Shown here in pieces: positions 12,645 through 25,944 of a DNA stretch of 56,683 nucleotides (its first letter is position 1; every line of letters starts with the position of its first letter). A program made the translations under genes and the position numbers. The notes under the pieces are model-generated. The model saw nothing but the letters and a program-made list of their open reading frames with translations, ran no database searches and had not been told where the DNA came from. This stretch comes from Purshia tridentata (Eukaryota > Streptophyta > Magnoliopsida > Rosales > Rosaceae), in NCBI GenBank assembly GCA_003254885.1, contig QANT01008741.1:1-56683 (forward strand). Direction: 5' to 3'.

Positions 12645-12860
12645 GATTTTTTCAAAAAAGTACATCCGTCAAATTTTAAAATTATAGAGCATTGATATGG
12701 TGCCGACATAATACAGACACAAAATTTAAGGTTTGAGATATGCTAGCTGCAGTTAGTTCATTTATTTAGATTTTCATGTCGGCATCATGTGGACATCATA
12801 TCATCGCTCTGTCTGTATTTGCAAATTTTGAAATTTGCTGATATTATCTATAGAGAAGGA
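12645..12860. repeat. Short foldback (MITE-like) element
   Basis: The left arm phrase gagcattgatatggtgccgaca recurs inverted on the right as variants of gagcgatgatatgatg and atgatgccgacatga; an outer caaattttaaaatt pairs with an inverted caaaatttg stretch. The element would fold as an imperfect hairpin of about 215 bp. Arms are diverged, and no clear target-site duplication was found. Confidence 0.45.
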
Positions 12861-13262
12861 CATATATGTGTGTGTAATTTAAGGTCGTATGATGGTCTAT
12901 GAACAGTATGCATGTCCCATGCAAACCGTCCATTTTCATCTCTATCTTCTCCCCAATTTCTATTTCTCTTTAACAATAAAGTATGATACAGTGCAATACA
13001 ACCACAGAAATGTGCGAACAAATCTTACCACCAGTGCACCACCCATTGTTTTCAAACTTATTCTCATTAGAACCACCACTACTAGAAATATGGCTTTTAA
13101 TTGGATTATGGAGATTGCCTGCTCTTGCCAATACATAAATATGTAACGTTTAATTTGTTACTTTATATATAGTCAAAGTAACTGATTCTTGTATTCAATC
13201 TTTATTATGGGACAGTCGGCAGAGTCTTAATTTTATATATATAAGAGGTCACAAATTTTTGT

Positions 13263-13628
13263 GCAGAATGTCTGTTCTTTAACTAAAGAATTGACATAAG
13301 TATTTCTATGATATTTGTTCATTTTTAGACCATTTTTAACATGGTTCAACATGTGATGGTATATAGTTCTGTATTTTAGAGTTAGAATTATTGTTTGAGA
13401 TTATTTTAGGTTTTAACTCTCGAGTTTTGCACTATCCGAAAGTTCAAGAATTAAAACCTAAAATATAACCGAGGAGCAACCATGAGAGTTATTAAAACCA
13501 AGAAATATGTCTCGATTGATCATTTATACCTTAAATAATTAAATTCTAATAAGTGTAAGATTAAATGGAGAACAGAAGCCATAAAACCTATGCATATGTT
13601 CTTTATTATTAAAAAACGGACATTCTGC
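13263..13628. mobile_element. Foldback MITE-like element, about 370 bp
   Basis: Outer inverted repeats: gcagaatgtctgttctttaa at 13263-13282 pairs with the inverse copy ending at 13628, with two mismatches. Nested inner arms: attttaggttttaa (13403-13416) pairs exactly with ttaaaacctaaaat (13451-13464). The symmetric nesting and lack of coding sequence fit a non-autonomous DNA transposon. The superfamily was not assigned. Confidence 0.65.
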
Positions 13629-13664
13629 AAAGAGAATTTTCTTAAGAGATAACTACAAAAATAT

Positions 13665-14159
13665 TGGTCCACTTATTATTTCATAACTCATGTGTTGGTC
13701 CACAAATTTTTTTAAGTGCTAAGTGCATCCACAAATTAATTGAAGTATGACACGTTGGTCCATTCCGTCAAAATACTCCAAAAGAACGTGAAATTCGATC
13801 AAAGTGTAAGGACAAATGCGTCAATTTATGTTCTAATGTGAGTTAAATGGGGTCAATTAAAGTCAAATGATTTTGTTATTCGAAAAAAGTATTGGTCAAT
13901 TAGGTCAATATGTGACCCCATTTAAATATAAAGCAAAACTATTTGACCGTAATTGATTATCATATTGACTCTATTTGACTCATATTAGGAAATTAATTCA
14001 CCCATTTACGCATTTAAGTGAACAAAACTCTATGTTCATTTGGGGGATATTGACATAATGGACAAACGTGCATGGTACACATTATTTAATTCATGAATAC
14101 ACTTGGTACTTAGAAAAATTTATGACCAACGCAAAATGTATGAAATAATAAATGAACAG
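13665..14159. mobile_element. Foldback MITE-like element, about 495 bp, with long arms
   Basis: The left arm from about 13667 (ggtccacttattatttcata, then tgttggtccac, aagtgctaagtgcat, cacgttggtccatt) recurs inverted in the right arm ending at 14157 (minus strand: attatttcatacat, gcgttggtcat, aagtaccaagtgtatt, cacgtttgtccatt). Arms of roughly 120 bp or more are diverged but colinear. There is no coding capacity. Confidence 0.7.
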
Positions 14160-14365
14160 AGAAGGTTCTGACCATTAAAATTCTATATAAAATAAATTTT
14201 ATTAAAAGTTTAATGGACAAACGTGCATGGTACACATTATTTAATTCGTGAATACACTTGGTACTTAGAAAAATTTATGACCAACGCAAAATGTATGAAA
14301 TAATAAATGAACAAAGAAGGTTCTGATCATTAAAATTTTATATAAAATAAATTTTATTAAAAATT
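14059..14365. repeat. Tandem direct duplication of the foldback right arm, unit about 155 bp
   Basis: The stretch starting ggacaaacgtgcatggtaca occurs at 14059 and again at about 14214, nearly identical through the arm and about 55 bases of flanking DNA (aaggttctga..cattaaaatt). The duplication therefore came after insertion of the foldback element. Confidence 0.9.
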
Positions 14366-16794
14366 TGTGTCAAAATAAGATACCATATCTTTTTCCAATA
14401 TATAATATATTTATAGACATCAAACAACAGAGACTTGTGGAGTACAAGTTGTTCTGATGATTCACTTTCGGTCAGAGACAGACTCGGCTTTCCAACCCAC
14501 GGCCAATTAAACACTCCCGACATTGCTGAAGTACAAGTACAAACCACTACTTTACTTTTCAAGTTGGAACTTAATTATTTGACAAGTGAGAGTTTTAGCG
14601 GCTAGCTTTTGTTTAACCATGCACAGTACTGCGAAAAGTTTCTTACTTTGTTAGCTGTTAATTGGTGTGTATAACTTTACAGTCCACCCATGTGTTCAGT
14701 AAAAGCAGCCCCTACATATATATGTATATATAGGTTAGGGTTTAGGGGCCACTATATATTGACCTTCACATGCCTGTACTGTCAACTCTGTGCTTATTAT
14801 GTCTCATTTTCACACAAGAGACAACACAACCCCGCATGCAAATGCCACTGTGCATGCCACCACTTATATGTGTTATGGCCGGCTAGCAGCTTAGCATATG
14901 CTCCAGGGATATCAGATATGCCGCGCACATTTTATGAGAATTAATAAAATATGAAACTCAAAGATTGTTAAGGTTGGTTTTATTAGTGAGTTCAAGTAGA
15001 TTCCATTATGCATCTATCACATATTGAGTCTATGTACATAGCAATTAAGTGTAATGCTATATATGTATTATAGTTACCGATTATATTAATAATTACATCT
15101 CTAAAAAAAGCCAGATTCATGGTTGTGGGTTCTTGTGAATTCGGCAATGCATCAATCTCATATTGAGTCCATATACGTACGTACTGATGAATAATACTTG
15201 CACATATACTAATCGCAGCTGGTTCGAGTTTCTGAAAGATGTAACCGGCACATTGATCGAGGTTGTGGGTTTCTAGCTATATATCTCTATGCTACTGAAT
15301 TCCACGTAAACCTCACCATAATATAGATTTGAAGTGGCAGTGATCCTCCAAGCTTACTTGCAATACATGTATATGAGGGTCAAGGTGCTATGTGATAGCC
15401 CGCCACTGATTATACGAGATGTAATCAGTAATGTACATAGCCATTCAATTTGATCCATAGACATACAAAGTCTATCTGAACTTTGACTACCACCTAGTTT
15501 TTAATATTTTTTTTTTTCCTAAAAAAAAATTTCAACAAGCTAGAAAATTTCAGATTGCATACATATTTTGAGCATATACTATTATTTGATGAGAAACAAA
15601 TGGGATTGATGTGCATGCATAAGGCTCCTAATCATGCATGACATATGCTTTTAAGTAGCTGCGCACATAAGAAGAGAAAACAAGAATTCATCAGTCAAAC
15701 TTAAGAGTTAATTTGGTGGAGAAATTAAATTTGACGCTCTATTTCGATTCCCACCATAAAATTGATTTCTTTCCCATCATGAAATTGAATTCCAACTGAC
15801 CAACTACAAATCCCTAGAGCTGGTTTAGGGGAAAGAACGTTGAATTCAAATTTAGCACAATGTTTTAATTAATGACCTTATAATTCAACTTGCAGTAGGA
15901 ATCCAAGAACTGGGAATAGAGATACTGCCCCCAACAAGGACTAGCACAGTAGTACGTTGAGGCCTTGTGTGGATCATATTGGTAGTTCAATCTCAAAATC
16001 GTAGTCATACCATTTGCAACTTAATTTGCACACACATTTTGGAGGCCCAAGAAGCCTGAGCAATAAATGCATTGGACCTGAGACCAAATTTTCTTGGGCA
16101 GGAACAAATGCCCACATGTCCTAAAGTATGCTGGTTAAAAATTTGATCACAAGACCAGCCCAAAGATCTGAACTGGATCTTTCTACTGTGCAAATACCAG
16201 ATAAATAGAAAATTTGGGCAATACTCACGCAGAGTTGCTATGTCATGTTTTTAGGTTCTCTTAATAAAATTTCAACTAATGAGACTAAAGATCAAAATTT
16301 TACTCTATAAAGTTTTTCAAAAGACCAAATGCATGCAAATTGCATACACCCAAGTAGGTGTTATACAATACAATTGGGGAGAAGAATAAAAAAACCCTTC
16401 TTTGCTCTATAACAATTAAAGAAAATGCATGCAAAATGCAATGTATATACTCATTCTCAAATCAGTTTCTGACTGAAGCTCAGATAATATTGAACCGCAA
16501 TAATAACATGATACAAAATAGAAACCAACAACATATAAATTAAATGATTAATTGCAGATTCACTCTCAGTTGTTTAGCTGACATATACAATGTCTGTCTG
16601 GTTAATAACAAGAAAAGAAGGTATAGACGCATCAACAGCGTGTTGATGAGATAAATGAAAGAGGGATCAAAACACAGAGCCAGTGTTGGAGCCAAAAATT
16701 TTTTAAGCAGAGGCAGTAACCTGTCAGCCTCTGCGGGTAAGAGTAACTTGAGTTGGTATTTACACCAGTTTGAGGAGTTAGCAGAGGACTACGC
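14366..16794. other. Intergenic region, no gene recognised
   Basis: AT-rich DNA between the repeat cluster and the 3' end of the sulfotransferase gene. The longest open frames (60-85 codons) show no family features. The last 200-250 bases before 16795 probably hold the 3' UTR of the sulfotransferase gene. I saw no RNA gene. Confidence 0.5.
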
Positions 16795-19757
16795 CTAATA
16801 GTCCGAATGGAGAAATTCTTGATAAGGTGTTCCCATGAGTGTCTTCTTCACATCATCCCAGTTCATGATATGGTCTGACAAGGATCCGTTGTGTATTTTT
16901 ACCTGACGGCTAGTTAATTTCATCTGTGGCAGCCTGAGAAATTCTTGAACATCTCTTAGTTTCTGCATATGAAGAATAGTGACCACCTTATATGTGTAAT
17001 CCCAGAAAAATGTACACCAAAATAGTAGCAGTACTAACATCAAGTCAGATGTGGATGCAGTTGTCTCCAAGTGAGTAATGACAATATTTAGATGAGACTA
17101 GTATAATAAAGGACTACTCAAAGATTTCATGAAAACTTTACTTAGATCCTTACAGTGTGGTTTTTGATAATATCCTCATAGTACAAAATGACGTGCCTGG
17201 TGCTATTGAAGTACTCTAAAGCCTTTGCAGCGGTCAACTCCATTTCTTTAAGATCACTAATCAATGTCATGCAATTGATAGTAGGCTTGTACTTTGACAG
17301 TGTATCAGCCTGTTTATACAAGAAGTCACCAACTAAAATTCAAGACCATGAATATTTGGGGGAGCTGGGGGGGTTGGGAGAGAGAGGGAGAGAGAGAGAC
17401 CTCTTCTTCAGAATGTACATGTGCCTTGTGGGTTCCATTCAATAGCTTAGCATTTCGATCATAAGAATTTGCAAGAACTGAAACCATTCTACGCAATAAA
17501 TTTCTTCGGAAGAGAAATATTGCAGAAACACCCCTCCGATTGAAATATTGTACAACTTCTTTATGGTGCTCCATTAAGCCCTGCAAATACAATAAGTTAC
17601 CTCTTCCGCTGTCTCCCCCATAAAAAAGATCGAACCATATATTTATATACAGGAAATCTAGGTTTTTCTAGGAAAACAGAAAAAAATTCATAGTCAATTA
17701 CTTTAGATATATTGCAAATTGCATACACACACACACAGTTCTTTATGGTGCTCCATTAAACCCTACATAATCCATAAGTTAGCTCTGGCACTGTCCCTCC
17801 CCCCACCTCCCCCATATCTAAACCATAGGCAATTACTTTAGACATTTGTCTCAAAGCTGGTTGTTGCTACTATTTCAAGGAAAGGGTATAATGCAACAGT
17901 GTATCCTATGGAAATGTTCGATTATCCAGCAGCTTCTATGGAAGCTATCAAACTCTTCTTTAAAATATTAAGTATTTCAGATAGTTGAAAATTTTATAGT
18001 CCCAACATTTACACTATCATCAAAGTTTGCCAAACGAGAGTTACCAAAATTGTGGTATGTTTGGGTTTTCATTACGAGTAAGGGAACCCACACCCAAAAC
18101 ATAGTAAGTTGGGGTATACTCCAAACTTCGCAATCTTTACCTCCCAAGGTTAAAAGGAAACCAGGAAGTAATCTTTCCTTTTAACTAGCTAATTCTGATC
18201 CCTCCTGAGCTAATCACATAGAGCAATGTCAAACTGAAAAAGGACTGCATTGAACTTTATTTCAATTTTCCAGGCAGTCTGGGTGACTGCAACCTTTTAT
18301 TTTGATATGATCTTTTTAATACCGTTATGGTCTACCCCCTGTCAATTTGGTGCTATGTATGATGCATATATAAAGCCAATAGGAGACATCATATATATAA
18401 ATCCATAATTTGAGTAATACAAGAACTTAACCAAACAGATTAAGATGTAAAGCAATTATGTCTTTAAGAATCTTAGGATGAGTAAAACATCCCTAATAGC
18501 ACATCATATATAAATTTATTGATTATTTCTAACTTAAAACAGAATCTGTAAAAAAGTGACAGATTATGGAACATGGGATGAGAATACCCCTTAGCTGTTC
18601 TGATGTTTAGAGACCAATGATAGTCTACACTTCCAATATTTCATAATCGCAACCACTTAGGTGTTATATGTTCACGTTGTTTTACATTTGCTACTACTCG
18701 TCACTAAATAGATAATTTTTCTATTAATCACTGAGAAGAATACTTTGTAATAGAATATGATTATTTATATACCTGGTTAAGCATCCACTTGAAGCCAGTT
18801 GCAGCAGAGCACTCATTCTTTGAAGCACTACTGAACCAGTCCAAATTGTAAACTTTATCTAGAGTCTGTACAATTGAAGAAATGTTTGCTCTCCTATACC
18901 TAACGGAGAATATCTCCCCATTAGAACTAACATTTTTGTGACTATTTAGTAGGCTTTCGAACCATCCACTTCCCGATCTCTGCATCGACAAGATTGCAAA
19001 GAACCTTACAGGATTACGTGCACATTCAACCCTAGAAAATAGACCAAAACAGAGATTTTAAAAGTTGAAGATGCCCAAATTCAAAGTCAAAAGGTACAAA
19101 TTCTCAATTTACCTGCTAAAAGTTTCGGGCATTGGGTAATGCATATAGGGCATTTCGAATAGTTTGATGTCGTGAGAAGGTCTTCCAATGACTTTGATGT
19201 TTTGAATTTTAGTCATGGTTTGGATACTTATCTGCTTTAGACACGTGGAGCAGATATAAACTCCACAGACCATTGCAAACATCAAGACTGTCATCCTCAA
19301 AAACAAAGGAGATTTCTTGGGAGGCTTTATGATGAAAGTTTCCTGTGAACCAAAAGGGGGAAGGGGGGAGAGTTAAATGAAAATTTTCATGAGAGATTAT
19401 GAAAACCTTGTAATGGGTATGCACAAATGTAATGTAGGTTCTCCAAGTAACACTAACAACAGTAATTTAAGTATAGAAATCCTTAGAACCACTAAATACC
19501 AGCTCAAAAACTAACCCAGAAATTAAAAGTCAGTTAGAAGAAATCTTATGTAATATTAACAACATACTAAGCTTTGGAAACCCAAATCAAAACCCAGATC
19601 GAACATGCAGAGGAGTGGCAAGCATCGGAGTTGCAAACCAAACATTCTCCTTCAAATCCATATATATTTTTCTTTCACATCCATGAATCAACCACAAAAC
19701 TGAAACCAAAGTCTGAAAAATAACACCTTTACAGGTGATAAAGGAAACTAAAAACTG

Positions 19758-19788
<31 letters not shown>

Positions 19789-20075
19789 NNNNNNNNNNNN
19801 NNAAAAAAAAAAAAAACAAAAAAAAACAAAGAAGAACCGAAGATGCCCATGTATGCTTCAAGACCACTAGAACATATCTCATACCCATAACTTCTTTTGG
19901 AATTAAAAAATAAAAAAGGAATTTTCTACAAGAAAAAACAGCATTTTTAAGCAAAAGTACTTCATTCCAACAATAAGTGGACTTGAAAGTCAAAAACACA
20001 AAATAAGGAAAAATAATGAAAAATAATGAAAAAAAAAAACAGCACCTTGTTGAAGAAACAGATGTCTTCAGCCAT
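16795..20075 (-). CDS. Membrane-anchored sulfotransferase, plant 'nodulation-protein-like' P-loop family
   Basis: Six exons (20075-20046, 19342-19113, 19031-18773, 17580-17401, 17309-17154, 16962-16795) join in frame to 340 residues, the usual family size (Arabidopsis At2g15730/At4g34420 type). Exon 1 encodes only ten residues, MAEDICFFNK. A single membrane segment (about 24-45) suggests a type II, Golgi-like topology. The 5'-phosphosulfate loop is SMQRSGSGWFE (102-112) and the 3'-phosphate site is RRNLLRRMVS (198-207), so PAPS-dependent sulfate transfer is expected; the acceptor is unknown. All introns are GT-AG. Intron 1 holds a poly-A tract with a 14-N gap, so its length is uncertain. The frame is open upstream of the ATG but has no earlier ATG. 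This is not the plant tyrosylprotein sulfotransferase family. Family call secure; biological role unknown. Confidence 0.9.
19761..19827. other. Poly-A tract with assembly gap in sulfotransferase intron 1
   Basis: A run of A interrupted by N at 19789-19802 and followed by A-rich sequence. It marks a homopolymer the assembly could not close. Frames drawn across it are artefacts. Confidence 0.9.
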
Positions 20076-23000
20076 TGGTTTTACCAGAAGCGCAGAAGCA
20101 GAGTGAAAGACTAAGCAAACAAGGACCACCAAGCAGAGCTCAGAGAGTGCTAGCTGTTCATCCCCAACCTTGTTTGCTGAGCTGTCACTAGACCCTCTCA
20201 AACAGAAAAGAGGAGTCAGTCAGAGAGAAAAAGAAGGCAGAGACGAGGGTCTGGGTTTTAGAGCTTTTTCTTTTTGGCCTCGTGAAAAAACACAACAAGG
20301 ACATGAAAAATTGAACGGCTTGGGTTAGACTTAAGGCCAACTAGGAAACAAACACACAGAAAACAAATCCCACTCCTAGGAGAAAAACTCTCCTTCCTGT
20401 TTTTGGTCTCTGTGGGTGTGAAGGATTTCTTTATTTGGTAATAAAGATTTTATTTTTTAAGGTATTTTCTTCTTGCGTTAACTCTTAATTCTATATCTAA
20501 TCAAATTGTCCTACCCCAAGATGCCGTAACACTGTGTAGTCTTAAAAAAGTCCAAGTTTAAGCCAACAAAAGCACAGGACTTGAACTTGAAGCGTGTGAA
20601 GAGAAAACAGAGTACGGGCCAAAGAAAAAAAATTAAAATTAAAAGAAGAAGAGGATAGAGAGTTGGCACTTGGCAACGATCTCTGTTCTTTATAGACTTT
20701 GACTTTTGTTTGATTATGATGGGTCTATAAATTAACACAAGTATAATAAATCCCAAATTTGTTTATATACCAGAAACAAATATAATATAATTAAGGGATT
20801 TCTTTTAATGAACTGAGTGTTGGAAAAATAGAGGTCTAATTACTATATTTATAGATAAATGCATAAACAATTCAATGCTAATTTAATGTATACTCGTAGT
20901 ATAGCTTTTAAACAAAAAAAGGAAAAGGGTTTAAAAAAACCTTAATATTAGATCGAGGCTAGTATTTGATATTATGTTCTTACCCTTCACTGGTGCCTCA
21001 AGGTTTGAATTGGCAATCATCTCACATGATACAATGCTCTTTCTTCTTGCGAAAGTAGCACTGCAATTGACAAGAAACAATGAACACGAATATGTTGATT
21101 TTTATAAATAAGTAACTTTGAATAAAACACAAATCACTTTTGCTCTCTTTTCTCTCTTTTGTCTCTACTTTGAAATGACAATGAGTTGAGTATAGACAAA
21201 AGATGAAGTACGGGTGAGCAAAAATCGATTCAGACCGTCCAACCCGACCACCAATGGATTGGTTAACGAGTTGAACTCTCAAATAACGGATCAAAACTTA
21301 CCCGCCCAATCTGGAAAACAAAATATAATATAGAAAAGGGTTTTGAATTAACCTAACTTCAAAATGGAAGTTTGGTTATAATTTACATTTGTAAATAAGA
21401 TGCAAATTGCCAAATCCTTTTCTTAATTTTGATTTTCTATGATTGGCAGGTGATATGACCCGAACATATTAGCATAACTCATTGAATTAAAGCTTAACAC
21501 AACACACCTAAACCTCGTTTGGAACGGTTAAATAAATGAATTAAATTAAGTCATTGTTTTGGATTACATGAGATATAAATTGGAGTGGATTACTATTTTG
21601 GACGATATAAAATTTAGATTAGACTATATTATATTTTGGAATAAATGAGATAAGATTGGACTGAATTCTTAAAGTACAATGATTTGTTTGGTGAGGTAAT
21701 TAGCCTAATCGTCGACGTCCAACAAATTTTATAATTAAAAGTCTAATAAATAACTAAGTCAAATAAGGATTGCTCTTCTTTTTTTTTTGGTTGAGCATTC
21801 AAATGCTCAAACGTTCCTTGAATGCGCTGAAAAAATTGTTTTTAAAATCGTAAAACTTTCACATGTTGATTATGAATAAATTAAAAATGTATGAAAGTTG
21901 AAACCCCCGTAAAATTATAATATTTAATTGTAATTTACTGATTCGAATTTGAGATATTAAATTGGCTAAATTGTACTTCAGTCTTGTGGTTTGATCATTT
22001 TTCAATGTGATCCATGTGGTCTGAATTTTTTCTTAATAATGCCCATGTCATTAACCTTTTTTTTTAGTTATTGAGGAGCATAGTTATACATATACAACCT
22101 CTTTGATACCATTAAAGAAACTAAATTATTTAACTCAAAATCAATTAGCCATTAAATGAAAAGACTCAAGATTTTATAAATTATTATACAAAACTTTATT
22201 CATCCAATGTGGAATACTCGAAACAATTACCTTTTCTCTTTTTCTTTATATCTCTCTACTCCATTGTTCATATTATTTGGCCATTATATGTCTTCAAATT
22301 AATTAATTCACAAACTCAAATCCTTACTAGATCACTTTCGAATAATGGTATTATATGATAGGTACTTAAAGAGACTTCGAAGATAAAATTAAGAAGATCA
22401 ATAATAATGAAGATTTTTTTTTTTAATGAGAAAGAAAAAATAGCTGGCGGGAAAAGGAAAGGGATGATGATTGATTGCATAAAAGCTAAAGAATAGCCAG
22501 CTACCAAACTAATTAATGTTGCTGCATTAATTATAGCATTCTAATTTTGATTTCCTGTGCATTTGGCTATTAAACTTTGGTGATGAATCTCAAATCATCC
22601 TTTAATGTTGAAAAGATAAAGGGGGTGACTAAATTTTCTGTATACTTGAAAAAGTAAATTTAAAGTGCATCAGCACTTTCACATTGTCAAACCATTGAAA
22701 TGATTAGTTCTAGAAGTGCTCATTGCTTCCAATTTAAAAACTAGACTTATGATTTTGCTATCAAATGACATTTTCTCTTCCAATATTTTACCACTTATAA
22801 ATAATTTTCACGCGTCAGAACTTGGAAGTCTTGGTATATATCTACCACTCGGACAAAAAGAAAACTTAGAAGTCTTTGTGTAGATGAATATTTTAAACTC
22901 TAGAATTTAATGACCTAGAATTATTTTGTATAAACAATACACTGCTATTTATATTTTTCATTAGATTTTCACAAGAATATATAAAAAGAAAAGTTTTGAT

Positions 23001-25940
23001 TTCCCTAGCTTATTATGCATTTGGAGGAGATCACTCTAATATTTAATCCCATTTCAGATAAACTCATCAATATCTTTTAACTATGACTATATATTTATTT
23101 GGTTAAAAGTTATACAACCAAATGGTTTCTGATTGAATTGATTTTTTGTAGAGATAAGTTTTAATTAGTGAGACAAAAATGAAATTGTTCCAAACTTGAG
23201 TATGCATAATGGAACTATAATTTTTTACGGCATTAATAACAAGATTGGTCCTCAAACTTGAGGATGCAAGCATTTTCCCATCAATATTCATTCCAATCAC
23301 GTGTCTTTTTTATCAGCCCTACTTCAAAAATGAAATCAAAGAAATAAAAGTTGTAGCCTTCACAAACCAGCCACATGCATTACGTTTTTCAAGATCGAAG
23401 ACCCAATTTATTGACTTATAATATGAATATCAATGTTCCCTTAAAATTGAAGTGTCTTTCAAATTTCGAGATGAGTACGTTATACTGAAAGAGCAATTAT
23501 ACAAGGAAAAAGATACAAGACATGGATATCATATGAAGGAAATGTGAAGCCCACTATGAATAGTTTATGAAAAATTGACAACCAAGTCTGGTTTGATATT
23601 ATATTATATTGTTGTTGAAGAATCGACCAGTACTTAATTATTGTCCACACTGGCCATTGCTTGCATTTTAAACCATCTCCATTATTGTCTTGGCAAAAAA
23701 GGGAGAACATAATAAGTTAAAGTGGAAACTAGCTAGGTCACTTCTAGCAAGGAAGGATATGAAATTTAAACGTCAACCATTACTTGTTAGTTTGGTTTGT
23801 CATGAATTAAATATTAGTGCCCAAATAAGAATGCATGAAATATATAATACTCTTCTTGAGTCTCTCGTCGTCTATAAAGATAAATTACGAAGTCATAGCC
23901 ATACTATATATACTTCAAATATTGGTGCTTTGATTTGATAAGAATAGATCACTACAAAACTTACTTATTAGAAGCCCATGGCCTAACTCAACTCCAAAGG
24001 TGTTAAAAATAGCCAAAGGGCTGCCAAACCAGACCATACCACAAAACGCATATCAAATTTCTAAACCTGCTCTAATGCTATGTTAGAAGCCCCATGAACT
24101 TAGCTCAATCCCACAAACATGCTCCAAATGTGAAGATTGTCCAGTACTTATAATAACATAGCCAAGTAGATATCTCCTTAACGACGTGAGACGACATCTA
24201 ACACTTGTAAGTGAATGCCAAAGTTCGTATTTTAGCTAAAAATGTTTGATCCCTCAATGTGAGTAGAGGGATCCATATTGAGGTCAATCGGGTTTTGTTG
24301 TTGATTTTTTTTTTTTTTTTTTAAGAAATGACTAAATGTTTGATGAAATGCCTAAATATGCCCTGTTGATGTATTTCATTAGTTAAGATCGAGAAGGCTA
24401 AAAGCACATCATGTCAAATTGTTCCAAATATGCCCTTGAGAGGGGGTTGGAGGCATGTGTTTTCCTATTATAAATATGTCATGACCTCCACTTGGCTTCA
24501 GCTTAAAAGAGAGAAGGGACTGTCAGGACACGTGAGTGGAAAATCCAGCTTCTGATAACAATGGATGGTTATGGAACACAGCTTGAAATTTGAATACAAT
24601 TCATTACCAATATTCACTAAAAGACAACTTATACTGGTGGCAGTGGCAGTGTGGCCCATCTGTAGTTAGGCTTCGAGAATCATTGACTGCACAGCCCATG
24701 ACTCATGACTCATGAGTTCCCCCCACCTGCATTTCAATGTGCCTAGCTCACTATATTATTCCACTGTCTAACAATTAGTACATTCATTTGATGAAACTAG
24801 AAGTTACTCCAATTGGCTCAAATCATATAAACAGAGTGATTAGCTCTAACCTCAAATCAGTTGGACCAGTCAATTTGACAAAAGTATAAACTAAGTAATT
24901 AGCTTTTGTTTAAAGTATAAACAAAAGTCGATTTGACTGGCTGATTTTGTAGTTAAAAAAATTACGTTTTTTGTCTTTCTAATTAAAGCATCCTTAATTC
25001 ATTGGAGTGGAACTTTGAGTACGTTGATGTGAACTTTGGATTGAGTCAGGACTCCTTCATGTGTGACAGTGTGAAGTTTGGGAGTTAGGGTTGGGCCAAA
25101 TACCATTTAAAAGTGTACTATCCTTTGGTCCATTGGAGGTCCAATGGGCTTCTGGGCCGTTAATCGTCCGTACAGCCCACTAATAAGATTTGCTCTAACT
25201 CCTTTTGAATTTGGAAATTTATGAGCAGCAGCAACCAAAAGAAGGTCAAATTAATGCATTATATTTATAAGCTTTGATTATAGTATAATATAATTATACA
25301 ATTAAGGTAGGAAAATTAATAGAACTTTTTGATTAATGTCCTTCTGAAAGATGTGATCACAAACAATCATTAATTAATTAATTAAGCAGACCACTAACGT
25401 ACTCTTTGTTGCTAATTTATTACTAAGCATTTCTTATAGCATTAGCTCATTACCTACCTCAGATTTCGTGTGGGTTTACATTTTATAGAAAAAACCTTAA
25501 CATAATCTCTGGTAAGTTAATAATCTTGCAGGATTTTGGTTTTCCTTCATTACATGATGAACACTTACTTGGACTTGACGACTTCTTGTGTGGAATATTA
25601 CACCCAACCTCAAGAGAGAGAGAGAGAGAGAGAGAGAGATATGTGACAAGATTTCCTTTAAAAAAATAGGCACCTGAAATTAAAAGAGAGCGCAAGTATT
25701 ATTATAGTTAAGTGACTGGACCTACTCACCCAACTTTATCAAATCTTAAAAGTCTTGGCAGGTAATTTGGATTTGTGATCTAACATTTTCTTCCTATTGA
25801 CCATAAATTCTTGTTAAATGGGAAAAGATTTGTATAAAAGACTTTACGTGGCAATTTTAAAACTTGGTAAACTAAAAAAATAGGCTAAACTCAAAATGAG
25901 ACAAAAATAGACTATTGTCTAAATAAGTGTATATTTGTAA
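20076..25940. other. Intergenic region, 5' flank of sulfotransferase and decayed repeats
   Basis: About 100-300 bp above 20075 is probably 5' UTR and promoter of the sulfotransferase gene. Further on no protein gene was found. 23945-24260 (tgttagaagccc phrase occurring twice, aacttagctcaatccca) and 21960-22060 (tgtggtttgatc, atgtggtctgaa) read like decayed dispersed plant repeats. A (GA)n microsatellite lies at 25613-25639. The open frame at 23690-23938 lacks an ATG start and any recognisable family. Confidence 0.5.
25613..25639. repeat. (GA)n microsatellite
   Basis: Uninterrupted ga dinucleotide run of about 27 bases in intergenic DNA. Confidence 0.95.
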
Positions 25941-25944
25941 GAGT

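Noticed and set aside
15215..15290. Possible tRNA suggested by a GGTTCGAGT phrase
   Set aside because: No matching acceptor stem, D-arm or anticodon arm can be formed around it.
16795..20075. Calling the sulfotransferase the CEP-modifying tyrosylprotein sulfotransferase
   Set aside because: Its motifs and topology match the At2g15730-like family, not plant TPST, which is a different type I membrane protein family; nearness to CEP genes is not evidence of function.
20076..20201. Longer N-terminus for the sulfotransferase (42 extra residues)
   Set aside because: The upstream open frame begins at TTG and has no ATG; family members start at a short M-x-x-D-x-CFF sequence like the one chosen.
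23690..23938. 82-codon plus-strand frame, Lys/Arg-rich start
   Set aside because: Starts with TTG, has no family similarity and sits in repeat-like intergenic DNA.
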